Source: JAAYFJ01 sp964344295 (lineage in GTDB: Bacteria; Bacillota; Clostridia; Tissierellales; Peptoniphilaceae). From it: a stretch of DNA of 19,190 nt. Both the position numbers and the translations under genes were made by a program. The stretch spans positions 1 through 19,190 of the forward strand of contig CAYFMR010000018.1 in the NCBI GenBank assembly GCA_964344295.1. Direction: 5' to 3'. The notes under the pieces are model-generated. The model did no database searches and had not been told where the DNA came from. It saw only the letters and a program-made list of their open reading frames with translations. Below are positions 1 to 6,857 of this stretch, in pieces (the first letter of the stretch is position 1; every line of letters begins with the position of its first letter).

Positions 1-837
1 AAAAGAAAGAGTGAATTAACAAATCTTGATTTTGAATATTCAATAATTAGAACTGCGAAAAAGCCTAGACCAACTTGGACTAATGGTAATGTGATAGATG
101 TATTAGCAAATGAAAATTACACTGGAACTTATACTTTTAATATGCAAGATAAGTCAGTGTTAAATCCATCTTCTTTTAAATTCAAACCAAAAGAGGAATG
201 GGGAAGAGTTAAGAATAATCATGAAGCTATTATATCTAAAGAAGACTTCGAAAAAGTTCAAAAGATCAAAGAGAAGAATCTATTTATGAAAGGTAAAAAC
301 ACCGATTATGAATGGAGGAAAAAATCTCCACTGCAAGGTTTTGCAAAATGTCCAACTTGTAATCACATTTTAGGGTGTATTCAATCTAAACACAAAAGAC
401 CTGATGGAAGTCTTAGAGTACACACATATTTTACTTGTAGGATATGTAAGTGTAATAATGTAAAACACAAGAACTCAAGAGCAGGAAGCCTTGAAGAGCA
501 AGTGTTTGAAGCAATAAAGGAAAAATATGGTTTAGAAGATCCAATCAAGGATGAAAAAGTAAAAGTTAAACCTATGGAAAAATCTATCGAAGATCTTGAA
601 GCTAAGAAAATGCAAAATTTTGAGAAGTATAAATTAGGCAAGATGAATAGACAAAAATTCATTGACTCTAAAAATTCGATAGATGAAGAAATACAAGCAA
701 TAAAAGAAAAAATACAAAAAGCAAAAGAAGAAAAAGAAGTAATAGACAACACTAAACTTACCAGAGAATTGATGGAAAAATATATAGACTCAGTATTCTG
801 TGAAGGAAATGAAGTGTTGAACATAATATGGAAGTAG
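1..837 (+). CDS. Large serine recombinase, C-terminal part (5' end outside window)
   Basis: The frame is open from base 1 to a TAG at 835-837 (278 residues), so the gene begins before the window; the GTG at 91 is internal. Visible parts in order are the end of the Recombinase domain (WTNGNVIDVLANENYTG, which matches the family's W..I..IL.NE.Y.G pattern), a zinc beta-ribbon (CPTC, then CRIC about 30 residues later), and a Lys/Glu-rich coiled coil over the last 80 residues. This is the C-terminal architecture of large serine integrases of phages and integrative elements, which bind att sites and use the ribbon and coiled coil to control synapsis. The catalytic serine domain is not in the window. 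Composition is clearly AT-rich (about one third G+C by eye), unlike the chromosome from 1511 on, which indicates transfer. A terminator follows, and then a disrupted methyltransferase gene. Confidence 0.9.
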   Translation, partial: KRKSELTNLDFEYSIIRTAKKPRPTWTNGNVIDVLANENYTGTYTFNMQDKSVLNPSSFKFKPKEEWGRVKNNHEAIISKEDFEKVQKIKEKNLFMKGKNTDYEWRKKSPLQGFAKCPTCNHILGCIQSKHKRPDGSLRVHTYFTCRICKCNNVKHKNSRAGSLEEQVFEAIKEKYGLEDPIKDEKVKVKPMEKSIEDLEAKKMQNFEKYKLGKMNRQKFIDSKNSIDEEIQAIKEKIQKAKEEKEVIDNTKLTRELMEKYIDSVFCEGNEVLNIIWK

Positions 838-840
838 CAA

Positions 841-865
841 AGGGAGTGAGCAATCACTCTCTTTT
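841..865 (+). terminator. Intrinsic terminator after the recombinase
   Basis: AGGGAGTGA (841-849) pairs with TCACTCTCT (854-862) through one G-U pair around a GCAA loop. A short T run follows. It begins 3 bp after the recombinase stop codon. Confidence 0.6.
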
Positions 866-899
866 AAATTACATAACTATAACCCCTTTTTTGTCATAA

Positions 900-916
900 G
901 CTTGACATGAGAGGGA
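900..916. other. Putative element/chromosome boundary (attachment-site scar) in methyltransferase motif I
   Basis: Methyltransferase-like coding starts abruptly here. From about 914 the reading is GSGNFLTETY, the second half of the family's motif I (normally DPACGSGNF). Immediately before it the frame hits TGA (908-910) and the DPAC half is absent. The break lies about 75 bp after a large serine recombinase gene, a usual distance between such an integrase gene and its attachment site. The exact crossover dinucleotide cannot be fixed without the intact allele. The assignment as an att site is inference. Confidence 0.4.
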
Positions 917-1510
917 TCAGGAAATTTTTTGACTGAAACATACATATCTCTCAGAAAATTGGAAAATAAAATTATTAAAGAACTTTACGGAGATCAAATT
1001 TTCATGGGGCAGTATCGTAATCCGATAAAAGTTTCTCTAGGGCAATTTTATGGCATTGAAATTAATGATTTTGCCGTGTCTGTTGCACGAACTGCACTGT
1101 GGATAGCCGAATCACAAATGCTCAAAGAAACCTTGGAGATCATCAATGTTCCCATTGAATTCTTTCCACTCAAAACCTATTTTAATATTGTAGAGGGCAA
1201 TGCCCTGAACATAGAGTGGGAAGAGATTGTACCTCGTGAAGAACTGGACTACATCATGGGCAATCCTCCTTTCGTGGGGGCAAGGATGATGACCAAAGAC
1301 CAAAAAGAAGACATGAACCTCGTTTTTGGAAAATTAAAGGGATTGGGCAATTTAGATTATGTTTCTGCTTGGTACAAGAAAGCATGTGAATTCATAGATG
1401 GGACAGCAATATCGTGTGCATTTGTCTCTACCAATTCCATAGCTCAAGGGGAGCAAGTCGATATACTGTGGCAACCTTTATTTGAAAACAATCACATGAC
1501 AATCAACTTT
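911..1510 (+). pseudogene. MmeI-like DNA methyltransferase fragment, truncated at both ends
   Basis: This is a remnant of a class I SAM-dependent adenine DNA methyltransferase of the MmeI/YeeA (type IIL-like) group. In frame it reads GSGNFLTETYISLRKLEN, then FYGIEINDFAVSVARTAL, then the catalytic NPPF (1262-1273) in MGNPPFVGARMM, then GNLDYVSAWYKKACEFI and FVSTNSIAQGEQVDILW, all typical of the family core. The N-terminal endonuclease/helical part, the DPAC half of motif I, and everything after HMTINF, including the target-recognition domain, are missing. The family is usually around 900 residues; about 200 remain. The open frame runs on to TGA at 1552, but the last residues are read out of frame from the neighbouring lipoprotein gene. 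G+C is intermediate between the recombinase and the downstream genes. It cannot be active as it stands. Confidence 0.8.
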
Positions 1511-1514
1511 AGTG
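1503..1514. other. Breakpoint joining methyltransferase fragment to lipoprotein gene
   Basis: Methyltransferase homology stops at the codons for N-F (about 1505-1510). From 1512 the sequence, in another frame, is the hydrophobic core and lipobox of a lipoprotein signal peptide with no charged start. Two unrelated genes are thus both truncated at the same point, and base composition changes there. It is a deletion or recombination joint in the genome, or an assembly chimera; the sequence alone cannot decide. Confidence 0.55.
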
Positions 1515-1937
1515 GCACTGTTTTTATGTTTGACGTTGGTCGGCTGTGGTGAAGAGGTACATTTCCAGCTGCCCTTTACCGCCGATGAGGTGGACAGACT
1601 GGAGGCGTACCAGTACGATGATCCGGAAGCAGCCAAAGTGAAAGTGTGTGAGGTGAAGGAGCAGATTGTCGATGTGTGTGAGACGTTGGAGAGCATACCT
1701 TTGACCGATAAGGCATCCCAAGCTGACGGAACCGTTACGGCCTTTCGCTTTCACCTCAACGACGGTCAAGTCTATGAGGTGGTGTATGTAGCGGAGGCGG
1801 TGAAATCCGGCCGCTTGAGCATCACAGGCGAAGACGAGGACTATTTCACCTCGGCGGGCCTCGGTGGCTATTGGGCCAATTTGGAAGGCGGGGCGGTGCC
1901 GGTGACGGAGACGACCTTGCCGATGCTTGCCCAATAA
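1512..1937 (+). CDS. Lipoprotein of unknown function, start probably lost
   Basis: From the GTG at 1512 the product begins VALFLCLTLVGCGEE, a hydrophobic stretch ending in a lipobox (LVGC, Cys at residue 12). It would be anchored to the outer face of the membrane by diacylglycerol. The Lys/Arg-rich n-region normal for such signal peptides is absent, no ribosome site precedes the GTG, and the breakpoint at about 1510 lies directly upstream. The gene has therefore probably lost its first few codons and its promoter, and may be silent. The mature part is about 130 residues, acidic, with no enzyme motif I recognise; it resembles small uncharacterised Firmicutes lipoproteins. Its terminator is intact. 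It was probably once a functional host gene. Confidence 0.65.
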   Translation: MALFLCLTLVGCGEEVHFQLPFTADEVDRLEAYQYDDPEAAKVKVCEVKEQIVDVCETLESIPLTDKASQADGTVTAFRFHLNDGQVYEVVYVAEAVKSGRLSITGEDEDYFTSAGLGGYWANLEGGAVPVTETTLPMLAQ

Positions 1938-1990
1938 GGCCAGGCAGGAAAATGTACCAAGCCAGGGAACGGCTTTACATAGTAGGCAAC

Positions 1991-2021
1991 ACCCCATTCC
2001 ATGAGCGGAGTGGGGTTTTTT
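1991..2021 (+). terminator. Intrinsic terminator after the lipoprotein gene
   Basis: ACCCCATTCC (1991-2000) pairs with GGAGTGGGGT (2007-2016) through one wobble pair. The loop is 6 bases and a six-T run ends at 2021. Confidence 0.85.
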
Positions 2022-2041
2022 AGTGGAAAAGGTCGGCGGTC

Positions 2042-2071
2042 TTGACAGGAAAACGGCGAGCTTGGTATGCT
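2042..2071 (+). promoter_or_regulatory. SigA-type promoter of the CPBP protease gene
   Basis: A consensus -35 TTGACA (2042-2047) is followed after 18 bp by TATGCT (2066-2071), with TG at 2063-2064 giving an extended -10. Transcription would begin near 2078, leaving a leader of about 24 bases before the ATG at 2102. Confidence 0.75.
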
Positions 2072-2101
2072 ACCATCATACATAGAAATGGACGTGATAA
2101 G

Positions 2102-3094
2102 ATGGAAGAACGTTATTGGAAATGGGATGTGCAGATGATGAATATGGCCATTTTGATCACTTTGGGGATGATGATGGCCGGCGCGATGGCGGGGTCAGCA
2201 CTATGGGCGCTCTTAGGGTGGAGTGATGGTATGGTGTTCACCGAGGATGGCGTCATCACGTGGATGATGGTCTTGTTCGGACTCATTCCCGTGGGCTTTT
2301 ATCACCGCCATCAAGGGTGGCCCATCAAAGGGTATGACCAAGGAGTGGGAATGCCCTGGGGGCCATTTGTCGGGGCGCTCTTGGTGGTTTTGGCGGTTAA
2401 TGAGTTGGCAGAACTCCTAATCGATTCTTGGAGTGTGCGGTTGGAGGATTTGGGCTTGTCTGTGTCGGACCCGTGGACGGAGGAGGCGGAAGGTCCTGTT
2501 TCGTTGTTGCTATTTTTATATACGGTGGTGTTGGCACCGGTGTTTGAAGAAATCGTGTATCGTGGAATGATCGTACGCACTTTAGCTCCTCGTAGCAAGG
2601 TCATGGCGGTGATCGTCTCCGGGGTGTGTTTTGGCCTCATGCATGGCAACATCCCTCAAATCGTCTTTACGACGGTAATGGGATTTTTCCTGGCCTATGT
2701 GATGCTGGAGACGGGGTCTTTGGTGGCTCCTGTATTACTGCATATGGCTAACAATCTCTATGCGGAACTGTTTAACGAGGTGATTTTAGTCCGTTGGGGC
2801 GACCGTGTGGATGTGTGGACGGTGTACCGGGGCGTGGCTCCGCTGGTAGCCTTTGTTTTGCTGCTGGTGGGCTTAGTGACGGTATCGGTCTATTTCCACG
2901 GGAAGCGGCAAAACCGTGCGGCGCAGAACGGTTCATCGAAGGAGGCGGCAGTGGGGATCTGGACTGATGGCATGCGCGCGTTACCGGAGGCCCCTTTTCA
3001 TACCAAAGGAGCTTTTGTCGATTACTTTCTGCAACCCTCTACTTATTTATTACTGGCTTTTTTTATATGGGATATCTATGGTGGGCTGAGCTAA
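2102..3094 (+). CDS. CPBP family intramembrane metalloprotease (CAAX protease-like)
   Basis: A 330-residue multi-pass membrane protein with the three signatures of the CPBP/ABI family: EEIVYRG (Glu149-Glu150, Arg154), FGLMHG (177-182, His181) and HMANN (His214, Asn217/218). These form the glutamate/histidine active site of Rce1-like proteases. Bacterial members act in bacteriocin immunity, peptide maturation or membrane regulation; the substrate here is unknown. A tail of about 70 residues follows a helix near 238-255 and ends in another hydrophobic segment. The start at 2102 is chosen because an earlier in-frame TTG at 2042 is the -35 element itself. No clear Shine-Dalgarno precedes the ATG, so translation may be modest. 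The gene is monocistronic, flanked by terminators, and convergent with the YihY operon. Confidence 0.85.
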   Translation: MEERYWKWDVQMMNMAILITLGMMMAGAMAGSALWALLGWSDGMVFTEDGVITWMMVLFGLIPVGFYHRHQGWPIKGYDQGVGMPWGPFVGALLVVLAVNELAELLIDSWSVRLEDLGLSVSDPWTEEAEGPVSLLLFLYTVVLAPVFEEIVYRGMIVRTLAPRSKVMAVIVSGVCFGLMHGNIPQIVFTTVMGFFLAYVMLETGSLVAPVLLHMANNLYAELFNEVILVRWGDRVDVWTVYRGVAPLVAFVLLLVGLVTVSVYFHGKRQNRAAQNGSSKEAAVGIWTDGMRALPEAPFHTKGAFVDYFLQPSTYLLLAFFIWDIYGGLS

Positions 3095-3117
3095 AGAAAG
3101 ACCCGGCGATCAACAGT

Positions 3118-3157
3118 CCCCGGAGGTGGCCATGGACCATTCCGCTCCGGGGCTTTT
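3118..3157 (+). terminator. Probable terminator after the CPBP protease gene
   Basis: CCCCGGAG (3118-3125) and CTCCGGGG (3145-3152) form a perfect 8-bp stem around a 19-base loop, followed by CTTTT. The T run is short, so termination may be partial; the stronger hairpin at 3276 backs it up. Confidence 0.55.
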
Positions 3158-3275
3158 GACGGTATGCGTGATGAGCGTAGAAGAATAGAAAGAAGCAGAA
3201 ACGGCAAAAACCGTGGAAGTCTACAGGTTATCAGGGGAGATCGGTGAAAGTGGAGTCCATCACTTGCTCCAAAGT

Positions 3276-3305
3276 AAAAAAGAACGGGAGAGCCCGTTCT
3301 TTTTT
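3276..3305. terminator. Bidirectional intrinsic terminator
   Basis: A 13-bp perfect stem, 3276-3288 with 3293-3305, closes a 4-base loop. The outer part is six A-T pairs, so each strand ends in a T run. It lies between the convergent CPBP and YihY units. Confidence 0.85.
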
Positions 3306-3366
3306 GTATGGTAAAAGTGCCAGTGCAGTAGACGAAGTAAACAAGGGTGCACCCCTCGCCTCATAG

Positions 3367-3409
3367 AAAAAATGTCCCTGGGTGGATGGTGGAATCCGTC
3401 GCAGGGACA
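3367..3409 (-). terminator. Terminator of the minus-strand YihY operon
   Basis: TGTCCCTG (3373-3380) pairs with CAGGGACA (3402-3409). Read on the minus strand, the stem is followed by six T (3367-3372). It starts about 15 bp after the YihY stop codon. Confidence 0.75.
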
Positions 3410-3423
3410 CGTTGATGTCTCTG

Positions 3424-4317
3424 TTATGGTCTGTAGTTGGAGAAGGGAATGGGGTAGCGTTCCATGGGGTCTAAGGGGTAGCGACCGGTGCGCAGGTGGT
3501 CCAGGCTCATGTTGAGGATGCCGCCAAAGAGCATAATGGCGCTCATGAGGAAAAACCAGATGCAAAGCATCATCAGTCCGGCGATGGAGCCGTAGATTAA
3601 GGTGTAGTTGGCCACGTTATTGGCGTAGTAACGAAAGACCCAGGTGACCAAGATGATGCTTAAAGTGGAGAAGAGGGCGCCCGGCCAAAGTTCTTTGATG
3701 CGGATGCGCTTGAATGTGGGTGGCTGGACCGAGACTTGGTAAAGGGTGATATGAAAGAAAAACATAAATAGCAGGGTAAGCAGGGGGAAGAGGAGCCGCC
3801 AAAAGACGGACGGGTGTTGCTTGAGCCCTAGGAAACGGGCTAGTCGCACCAGCACCTGGTAGCCCACTAGCTGCGTGGCCATGATGGCCAACACCAAGAA
3901 GAGTAAGGCGATGGTCAAGAGAAAACTGATCAGTCGGTTGGCCACAAACCCACGGCGTTCTGATGGACAACCTGCCGCCTGGTTGAGCCCCTTAGTGATG
4001 GGCATAAGCCCACCAGAGGCCACATAGACCACAGAAAAGGCGGCCACGGGAGCAATGGCGGTGCCGCTGGAAAGCTCTTGGATGCGGGGAATCAACACGT
4101 CTTGCACGGCCTCGGGGAAAAACTGCAGCAAGATCATAAAACTTTGGTCTTGGAAAAAGGGAGCGGATTGCAACAGCCTGACGATGAGAATGAGCAGGGG
4201 GAACGTGGACAAAATGAGATAATAGGCGCTTTGGGCGGCGACAGTGGAAATTTTGGCCGCCTTACTGCGCTGGTATAAATCCTCGGCGAGGTGAGATAAC
4301 TTGTTGCGGTTGAACAT
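3424..4317 (-). CDS. YihY/BrkB family inner-membrane protein
   Basis: A 297-residue protein with about six hydrophobic segments. The N-terminal pattern AAQSAYYLILSTFPLLI is typical of the YihY/virulence-factor BrkB family, once wrongly called ribonuclease BN. Further membrane helices lie near residues 94-112 (PVAAFSVVYVASGG), 131-150, 172-190, 215-230 and 240-268. Members are proposed transporters or membrane-integrity factors; no substrate is established, and I infer none. The ATG lies 1 bp after the stop of the upstream 571-aa gene, with AAGGAG (plus-strand 4328-4333) inside that gene's end, so the two are translationally coupled. A terminator follows. Confidence 0.88.
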   Translation of the reverse strand: MFNRNKLSHLAEDLYQRSKAAKISTVAAQSAYYLILSTFPLLILIVRLLQSAPFFQDQSFMILLQFFPEAVQDVLIPRIQELSSGTAIAPVAAFSVVYVASGGLMPITKGLNQAAGCPSERRGFVANRLISFLLTIALLFLVLAIMATQLVGYQVLVRLARFLGLKQHPSVFWRLLFPLLTLLFMFFFHITLYQVSVQPPTFKRIRIKELWPGALFSTLSIILVTWVFRYYANNVANYTLIYGSIAGLMMLCIWFFLMSAIMLFGGILNMSLDHLRTGRYPLDPMERYPIPFSNYRP

Positions 4318-4318
4318 A

Positions 4319-6034
4319 TTAACGGCTCTCCTTACCTAGGTCGAGATAGTGGACATTATCTGGAGGTGTATCTTGACGGTTTAAATAGGCCATGACGCGA
4401 TCTAAGACAGGGGTTTTTACCGCCTTAAAATGGAAGTCGGCTGTGAGGCGAATCATCCCATAAGCGTCTAGGATCGTGTAGATGTGTGGGTTGCCTGGAT
4501 TGTACTTGCCCTGGGGAGCTTGCGCTACCAAGTTCATTTGGCGTAGCAGGGACTCGCCTGTGGGGCTTTCCAACACTGCCGGGTCCAACAACATCTGAAA
4601 AAGAATCGCATATTGGTAAGGTTTTGGCTGTTGCCAAAAGAGCATGGCTAATGGGGTAAGGATCAAATGATCCTCTTCCACATCCAAAAAGCCGCGTTGA
4701 CGTAATAAGTCGATGAGCCAAGAAGCGTAGGAGTCGCGATAAAACTCTTGCTGGGAGCCGGTGAAGTAAGGGTTTCGAAGGGCGTCCCGCAGTGCTTGTA
4801 GGGTGGTTTTTTTGAGTCGTCCAGTGGGCGTGAGCTGAAGTTGCAGCTGGCCTGCTAATTCTAAGAGGCTCCAGACATGTAAGAGGATCACCGGAGGATC
4901 GTCGTAAGTGGTGATCAAGGACATCATGGCCGGGTCAAAGACGAGACCGGTGTTGGTATTTAAGAGAGAGATGAGTTGGAAGATGTTTCGTTTGAGGCGG
5001 GCCATTTCCTCCACATAAGGTAAGATGGCTTCGTTTTCCACCAGGGCAAATTGAAAGAGTTCGGAGGCCCAGTGGACGAGGCGGTAGAAGTGCTGGGCGT
5101 GAAACGTCATCCCCTCTTTGGCCACGGTGCGAAAGTATTCGTCCAACAGCGCAGGCTTGGCGGGGAGAATCTCCGGAATGGTCAGGCCGCCCAGATAAAG
5201 AAATAAGTCGTGGAGCAGGTAGAGGTGCTCGGTGTAATCCACGATTTCGTCGACCTCCAGCACCTCCATGAAATCACCCAAAAGTCCTTGGGCTAAGTGA
5301 TCCACAGCAATGGAAAAATCGCGCTCCTCCGCCATGTCGCGCACGTGATTCATGTACGTTTCCACCCGTTCTGTGCCCAGGGGTGTAAAGGGGGGGAAGA
5401 TTTCTTCGTCGGCGGTTTTAAACTCGCAAATCGTCCACAATTCCGGCGTGCTCAGCTTTAGGATGTCCTTAGCAGACATGAGGTGCCACTGTCTGGTGGT
5501 GGAGCTAAAGCTGGTGAAGAGACGCTCCAGACTCGTGGCTCGATAGGAGTCTAGTACCCGGGGAGGTGTTAGGGCATACCCCTGAGATGAGCCGGCGGGA
5601 TAGAGGACGCGCAGCATGATCAACGAATCCACCTGAAAGTATTTTGAAGCTCGTGGCCAGTGAATCAGTCGTTGACGTTTTCCCAAGAGATCCTCCACCT
5701 TCAGGGAGAGATCGTTCGTGTCCAAGACTTTATAAAGGCTTTCGTAGCTTTGAATGGCGGCGTGGAGAAACTGGCGAAATAGCTTCTGGTCCATCTGGGG
5801 AATCATGGGAGTCGGTTGAGACTCCAAGAGGATGTCCGCCAGTGGTCGCTGGTCGTGGGGGACATCAAAGAGCAGCCAAGATGCCATGGCATGGGACGTG
5901 GTCGCCTGGGGAAAATCCTGGGCGAAACTGCGGTATTGATGATCGTCTCCAAAGAGCAATTCGTATTGGATGACTTCTTTGTAGACGTCTAAGGCTTGAA
6001 TGAAAAAAGGCCATTGGTGAGAATAAGATGCCAT
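4319..6034 (-). CDS. Uncharacterised 571-residue cytoplasmic protein
   Basis: I do not recognise a named family with confidence. There is no signal peptide or membrane segment. The N-terminal third (PQATTSHAMASWLLFDVP, then PLADILLES, YESLYKVL, VEDLLGKR and a following beta-rich stretch) recalls the N-terminal region of uncharacterised Firmicutes proteins that often carry SEC-C zinc motifs; no such motif is present here. The C-terminal half has two winged-helix-like stretches, LTPTGRLKKTTLQALRD at about 401-417 continued by RGFLDVEEDHLILTPLA, and IYTILDAYGMIRLT at about 518-531. These suggest a nucleic-acid or scaffold role, which is inference. The start follows AAAGGAGG (plus-strand 6041-6048). 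It leads an operon with the YihY gene and is divergent from hpf. Confidence 0.75.
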   Translation of the reverse strand: MASYSHQWPFFIQALDVYKEVIQYELLFGDDHQYRSFAQDFPQATTSHAMASWLLFDVPHDQRPLADILLESQPTPMIPQMDQKLFRQFLHAAIQSYESLYKVLDTNDLSLKVEDLLGKRQRLIHWPRASKYFQVDSLIMLRVLYPAGSSQGYALTPPRVLDSYRATSLERLFTSFSSTTRQWHLMSAKDILKLSTPELWTICEFKTADEEIFPPFTPLGTERVETYMNHVRDMAEERDFSIAVDHLAQGLLGDFMEVLEVDEIVDYTEHLYLLHDLFLYLGGLTIPEILPAKPALLDEYFRTVAKEGMTFHAQHFYRLVHWASELFQFALVENEAILPYVEEMARLKRNIFQLISLLNTNTGLVFDPAMMSLITTYDDPPVILLHVWSLLELAGQLQLQLTPTGRLKKTTLQALRDALRNPYFTGSQQEFYRDSYASWLIDLLRQRGFLDVEEDHLILTPLAMLFWQQPKPYQYAILFQMLLDPAVLESPTGESLLRQMNLVAQAPQGKYNPGNPHIYTILDAYGMIRLTADFHFKAVKTPVLDRVMAYLNRQDTPPDNVHYLDLGKESR

Positions 6035-6040
6035 AATATT

Positions 6041-6060
6041 CCTCCTTTCGCCTTATTATA
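6041..6060 (-). promoter_or_regulatory. Promoter -10 and ribosome site of the 571-aa gene operon
   Basis: On the minus strand, TATAAT (plus-strand 6055-6060) is followed by AAAGGAGG (plus-strand 6041-6048) and the ATG at 6034. The -35 is poor. The predicted transcript start falls next to the Shine-Dalgarno sequence, so the leader is unusually short. A small palindrome, TTTTTCACGAAAA, lies upstream at about 6076-6088, within the divergent hpf promoter region. Confidence 0.55.
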
Positions 6061-6166
6061 CACGAATGAACCTTATTTTTCACGAAAACGGTTTACCTGA
6101 TATATTTTGACCTTTATGGGTAAACATAACATAAGGAATCAACGTTCCATGAAAGGAGTTGTCTTT

Positions 6167-6703
6167 ATGAAACTAAGTTATGTAGGCACCAATTTACAAG
6201 TATCGGATGACATGAAAGCGTATGCAGAAAAGCGATTTGGGAAACTGGACAAATTTCTCCAGGATGACGTGGAGATGAAAGTGGTCTTTTCCCATGTACG
6301 TAACTTGCAGACCGTAGAGGCCACCATCCTTTTGCCCGGCACCATTTTGCGGGCCGAAGAGACGTCCACGGATATGTTTACCTCCATTGACAAGGTATCC
6401 AATATTCTGGAACGTCAATTGCGCAAACACAAGACGAAATTGCAAAAACGCTATCGCAACAACGACACCATTCGCTTCGATAACTTCCCGCCATTAGAAG
6501 AGGCTGAAGCGGAAGAAGCCCAAGGCCAAGTGGTCAAGAGAAAGAGCTTCCACTTAAAACCCATGAGTACTGATGAAGCTATTTTACAAATGGAACTGAT
6601 TGGCCATACCTTCTTTATGTATTTGGATGACCCCAGCAACAAGGTCAGCGTCGTCTATAAGCGCCATGACGGTAACTACGGTGTCATTCAATCAGATCAT
6701 TAA
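6167..6703 (+). CDS. hpf: Long-form ribosome hibernation promoting factor
   Basis: 178 residues. The N-terminal S30AE domain (residues 1 to about 98, starting MKLSYVGTNLQVSDDMKAYA) binds the 30S decoding region. An acidic linker (PPLEEAEAEEAQ) leads to a C-terminal domain (residues 125-175, with DEAILQMELIGHTFFMYLDD) that dimerises to form 100S ribosomes. This two-domain length is the long HPF form found in Firmicutes. The ATG at 6167 has GAAAGGAG (6151-6158) 8 bp upstream; in-frame starts at 6107 and 6149 lack such spacing. A TTGACC at 6107-6112 could be a -35, but its -10 is weak, so I do not assign the promoter. The gene has its own terminator and sits before secA-prfB, the usual Firmicutes order. 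Confidence 0.96.
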   Translation: MKLSYVGTNLQVSDDMKAYAEKRFGKLDKFLQDDVEMKVVFSHVRNLQTVEATILLPGTILRAEETSTDMFTSIDKVSNILERQLRKHKTKLQKRYRNNDTIRFDNFPPLEEAEAEEAQGQVVKRKSFHLKPMSTDEAILQMELIGHTFFMYLDDPSNKVSVVYKRHDGNYGVIQSDH

Positions 6704-6721
6704 TCAAAACGTGAAATCAGA

Positions 6722-6750
6722 GAGCTATGGAATCTCCATAGCTCCTTTTT
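6722..6750 (+). terminator. Intrinsic terminator after hpf
   Basis: A 10-bp perfect stem, GAGCTATGGA (6722-6731) with TCCATAGCTC (6735-6744), has a 3-base loop and is followed by CTTTTT. It separates hpf transcription from secA. Confidence 0.88.
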
Positions 6751-6814
6751 AATGCACAAAATGGACGAAAAATAGAGAAAATTCTCTCGTCTTTTTTATT
6801 CTATCCCACCGGTA

Positions 6815-6823
6815 TGGTATAAT
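6815..6823 (+). promoter_or_regulatory. Extended -10 promoter of secA-prfB
   Basis: TGGTATAAT at 6815-6823 is a consensus TGnTATAAT. The -35 position at 17-bp spacing reads TTTATT, so the promoter relies on the extended -10. The start would be near 6830, about 28 bases before the secA ATG. Confidence 0.75.
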
Positions 6824-6857
6824 ACTACAATGAGATACAGAAAGGAATGGGATTCCC

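Larger units (their letters stand above)
3095..3423. other. Gene-free interval between convergent genes
   Basis: These 329 bases separate the CPBP protease gene from the YihY gene. They hold three hairpin terminators (listed separately) and no open frame with a ribosome site. The 120 bases at about 3155-3275 show nothing I recognise. Confidence 0.6.

Noticed and set aside
381..857. Minus-strand open frame of 158 codons opposite the recombinase
   Set aside because: It is antisense to the zinc-ribbon and coiled-coil coding, has no ribosome site, and its Ser/Phe-rich content is the expected shadow of AT-rich Lys/Glu codons.
1524..1997. Minus-strand 157-codon frame opposite the lipoprotein
   Set aside because: It overlaps the lipoprotein gene and its terminator, has no ribosome site, and shows no recognisable motif.
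2042..2101. Upstream TTG start for the CPBP protease
   Set aside because: The TTG is the first triplet of a consensus -35 (TTGACA), and the codons before 2102 fall within the promoter.
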